A stretch of 59,230 bases of DNA from a virus. The notes beneath the pieces were generated by a model, which saw only the letters and a program-made list of their open reading frames with translations, made no database searches and was not told where the DNA came from. A program made the position numbers and the translations under genes. The stretch lies in IMG/VR virus record IMGVR_UViG_3300012936_000013, positions 1 through 59,230 of that record. The stretch is one strand, 5' to 3'. This document shows positions 57,701-59,230 of the stretch, one piece after another. Within the stretch, counting starts at the first letter, position 1; the number at the start of each line of letters is the position of its first letter.

Positions 57701-59230
57701 ATTCGCATTCGTCGCAGTAGAGTTCATACCCTTCGCAGTGGTGTTCGCTGTGGTCTGTGACGTGTTAAGAGCTTCTTGTGTTGTTGCCGCCTGTGTCTGA
57801 ACCGCATTTTGTGCCTCGGCTACTGCGTTAGCATTCGTGGCAGTGGTATTTGTTCCCTTAGCTGCCGTGTTTTGAACAGCCGTGTTTGTGCTCATCTGTT
57901 TACATAAAGTTTCTTTATCGCAGGCTAAGGCGGCTTGTGTCTGAGCCGCCTCTTGTGCTTTCGTCGCTGCCACGTCGTTCATCTTGGCGATTTGTGAGGC
58001 TGTTAACTCTGCCTGCTCTTTCTTGTCTAGTATACCTAACATCTTCTTAATGGCAGTCAGTTGCTTTAATCCGTTGTACATCAGAGCATATACGCCAATT
58101 GCCCCTATAAGAACGGGCAAAAGCATACCACCTGTAACGTCATTAATTCCTAGAAGTATGTTAAAAAATCCATGTAGCATGTTTACAAGCGGCTGAACCG
58201 CTACAGCCAACTGCTGAACCACCATCATTAATTTTTCTTTTACGGAGACTGAAGCCTGAGTCCTTTTTTCTAGCTCGGCTTGCGATACTGCATTCTCCTC
58301 AGCCTTGCGCTGAGCTTCTTCATAGCCTGCCAAGCCTCCGCTAAACATCTTGTTGGCTTCAGCCATGTCGGAGATGCCAGCAGCATTGGCGACAGCCATT
58401 CTTTCAAAACGATTCATTGAAGACCAACTTTTACCAGAAGCCTCTACGCCTTGCAAAAGAAGTTTAATTCTTTCTTCTTCAGATGCATTAATCATCTCGT
58501 AAGAGTTCAATAAATCGCCGCCAAGAATATTATTTAATTTACCAACGGCTGAAGCAGCGCCTTCAAATGTGTCAAACTGACTGGTGAATCCCAAAAGGGT
58601 GTTCATCTCAACACCCAGACCCTTAGCTGCTGCCATTACTTTTTTGAAAATCTTCGGCGCATCTTTTCCATACTGTGCAAGGGCTGGCATAGCGTTTTCA
58701 AACTCTTGCGCCATCTTGCCAACAGGAACACCGATCCCCATCGCTGTTCTCGCAAGTTCGTCATTGGTTGCCATAGCTTGCTGGGCTGTCATGCCCATGC
58801 CCTTCATTAGCTGGTCGTTTATTTTACCAGTGGTCTGGGCTGAGACTCCCAACCTCTCCATTCGTGCTGTCTGTGCCACTAGGGCAGTCTGAACCTCGGA
58901 TGATGCGTCAGAAAATCCTGACATGCTCTCGTTCAATCCTTGAATCGCCTGAGCAGCGCCATCAATACTCACACCAAAGCGGGCATTGGAGTCTGCCACA
59001 TCCATGATCATGTCATTGTATCTGTGTCCTTGTCCGGTAGCAGCAGCAAGAGAAGCCGACGCACTGTCAAATTGCCAGACCGCCATCATGGTAGATTCTT
59101 GAATCTTCATGAGAGCACCACCGAGAAGATTCGCTGGACTCATCATTGTCATGATGGAACCCTGCAACATTTTCATGCGGGTGCCTAGCTCGGAAAACCC
59201 ACCTTTAGCCATTGAACCCCAGAGAGTTTG
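54776..59230 (-). CDS. Tape measure protein, 5' partial
   Basis: The frame has no stop to the window edge and continues six codons past the Met at 59212, so the true start may be outside. At least 1478 aa. Residues 1-330 are helical, with SVKEKLMMVVQQLAVAVQP and then a membrane segment. About 415-555 is an Ala/Thr/Asn-rich region with repeats (NTTAKG, TNANA, AEAQNA, ATTQE). About 725-1235 is a chain of nine 56-57-aa hydrophobic repeats with P-A-(A)-x-x-L-G-x-G and L-P-x-F-A blocks. A globular end follows. At about 1.5 angstrom per residue the tail would be about 220 nm or longer. It sets tail length and may form the ejection channel. Confidence 0.85.
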   Translation of the reverse strand, partial: QTLWGSMAKGGFSELGTRMKMLQGSIMTMMSPANLLGGALMKIQESTMMAVWQFDSASASLAAATGQGHRYNDMIMDVADSNARFGVSIDGAAQAIQGLNESMSGFSDASSEVQTALVAQTARMERLGVSAQTTGKINDQLMKGMGMTAQQAMATNDELARTAMGIGVPVGKMAQEFENAMPALAQYGKDAPKIFKKVMAAAKGLGVEMNTLLGFTSQFDTFEGAASAVGKLNNILGGDLLNSYEMINASEEERIKLLLQGVEASGKSWSSMNRFERMAVANAAGISDMAEANKMFSGGLAGYEEAQRKAEENAVSQAELEKRTQASVSVKEKLMMVVQQLAVAVQPLVNMLHGFFNILLGINDVTGGMLLPVLIGAIGVYALMYNGLKQLTAIKKMLGILDKKEQAELTASQIAKMNDVAATKAQEAAQTQAALACDKETLCKQMSTNTAVQNTAAKGTNTTATNANAVAEAQNAVQTQAATTQEALNTSQTTANTTAKGMNSTATNANALSEAQNAAATAGATTQEGLNTAATAGNTTAKGVNTGATSINTTATTANTAAKNMGILASLRMAAASAFATAKTIALTIAEKAAAVGRYALAAASSLLALVFGKQAVAQTAVATTAGPASGGMLGLAAGMAALGSPPAILAVGALAAIALGMGLVAISAAIVVYSIVSLVKAFMQMPDAILPAVFGLGMFMATLLAFVGMVALMAPIIPLFVISAAGIGQGMMAMAPGLIVGSVGLLIFGAALKLFDGKSFLAMIGLTLTIVPFAIAMAMAAPLLATSAIAVPALIGLGVGFAALGVGLMIATLGIPAMAALAMVLPAFAISLFASAPLLMVAAAMMVPAAVALGYGFAVLGVGLLIGMLGIPSMVLLSAVLPAFAMSLLASAIPMGLAAGAIAPAAVALGIGFAVLGVGLAIATLGIPGMILLSIFLPMFAGALLAASIPFGSAALVIAPAALLLGVGLGVLGAALQLFGFETVLIMALLGPALSVLAAGLIFSAPLMLIAGALFAPAAILVGTGLLLIGMALLLFNDKTIPVMALLGPTLALFALSLFFASPLMLLAAATFAPAALLIGLGLLAIGMGLKLFDRKSAKTMTRLAPALIAFSLGLFFAAPFMYMAGTTFTGGALAVAGGLLILGLALKIFGKKSYQIMEGLAVVLPVFALAMAMAGLPMFYGGILFGIGALAAAPGLMVLGLALKVWKPGSGKMMHEIGEALPVFARGIADSGITLLLGALPFAIASFILAPALYFLAGPLFRFGEAIALIAPFAAQLPAIGEGLAKMGPGLVTFAFSMLAVGLAASLPFFSTGIGVFQNALSMLATSFESVPTEKAVALGQFFEGLAALSDLKNIADVMWEIAFGVIGVSSALALMPEEKAFAMSTLMTSVADASVKVTPEAVENVSGLVEQAAVYADVQAKYKAPSVDAFVQALKQINSGESSSGGGESGASKDIVLELNGRELGRAIDVHLEDKHNLRTN
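55500..57035 (-). repeat. Nine tandem hydrophobic repeats in the tape measure gene
   Basis: Each unit is about 170 bases (56-57 aa) and has the order PAA-x(4)-GxGxxxLGxxL, a small turn with G or charged residues, then M-x-x-L-x-x-x-LPxFAxxL and A-x-P. Copies differ in sequence, so the array is old rather than a recent expansion. Amphipathic or membrane helices are likely. Confidence 0.7.
57540..57950 (-). repeat. Ala/Thr/Asn-rich repeat block in the tape measure gene
   Basis: Three related units of about 37 aa with the order NTTAKG, (S/T)ATNAN(A), EAQNA, A(T)TQE(A/G)LNT. Low-complexity helical linker. Confidence 0.55.

Noticed and set aside
1-59230. tRNA genes, CRISPR arrays, insertion sequences, integrase, reverse transcriptase
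   Set aside because: No cloverleaf, regular direct-repeat array, transposase or RT motif was found on reading both strands; gaps between genes are too short for most of these.

Overview
The window is a contiguous piece of a large double-stranded DNA tailed-phage genome (Caudoviricetes). Every gene that can be supported lies on the minus strand, so transcription runs from high to low coordinates. Genes are packed with 4-bp ATGA overlaps or gaps of a few bases, and most have strong AGGAGG-type ribosome sites. Starts are ATG, GTG or TTG. No tRNA, rRNA, CRISPR array, integrase or insertion sequence was seen, and no stretch over 300 bases lacks a gene. The gene set resembles large marine T4-related myoviruses of Gram-negative hosts: UvsX, gp32-like SSB, FEN-type RNase H, DnaB helicase, a GroES/gp31-like co-chaperonin, a gp53/LysM baseplate protein, T4-like capsid-targeting N-termini, and several lipoproteins. 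The replicative polymerase, however, is a bacterial-type DnaE, accompanied by a small PolA-type polymerase. A lipoprotein with MopE-like Cys/Asp repeats recalls Myxococcota and other former Deltaproteobacteria. That is only a hint about the host.

Layout in the direction of transcription. 59230-49905: tail genes (tape measure with hydrophobic tandem repeats, baseplate proteins). 49896-30816: replication, recombination and nucleotide genes (PolA-like, tubulin-like, SSB, UvsX, deaminase, RNase H, helicase, class II ribonucleotide reductase, GroES-like, transglycosylase, DnaE, dUTPase, Dam, IMPDH/GMPR family, sigma-region-4-like protein). 30710-22256: virion and lysis candidates (acidic core-like protein, P-loop kinase, ClpP-like protease, PGRP-type amidase, a 748-aa protein) and GroEL. 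22209-17335: small accessory genes (glutaredoxin, metallopeptidase, Mom-like DNA modification protein). 17212-8293: Hsp20, a circularly permuted patatin-like protein, an M15 peptidase whose ribosome site sits in a 12-bp hairpin, an IscA-like protein, a 22-aa cysteine-rich peptide, and a run of genes sharing a T4-like capsid-targeting N-terminus (two ADP-ribosyltransferase-like, one HAD phosphatase, one GNAT-like). 8216-1: a VWA/MopE lipoprotein, DnaJ-like and staphylococcal-nuclease-like proteins, a paralogous family of small SH3-like proteins, a PD-(D/E)XK-like protein and a membrane fatty-acid-hydroxylase-like protein.

How it may work together (inference). Early genes are read by host sigma-70 from near-consensus TTGACA-17-TATAAT promoters, many of them buried in the 3' end of the preceding gene. 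Late genes lack such promoters. The phage brings its own folding set (GroEL, GroES-like, DnaJ-like, Hsp20), a nearly complete replisome, DNA-modification enzymes, and probably a set of enzymes packaged in the head and injected with the DNA.
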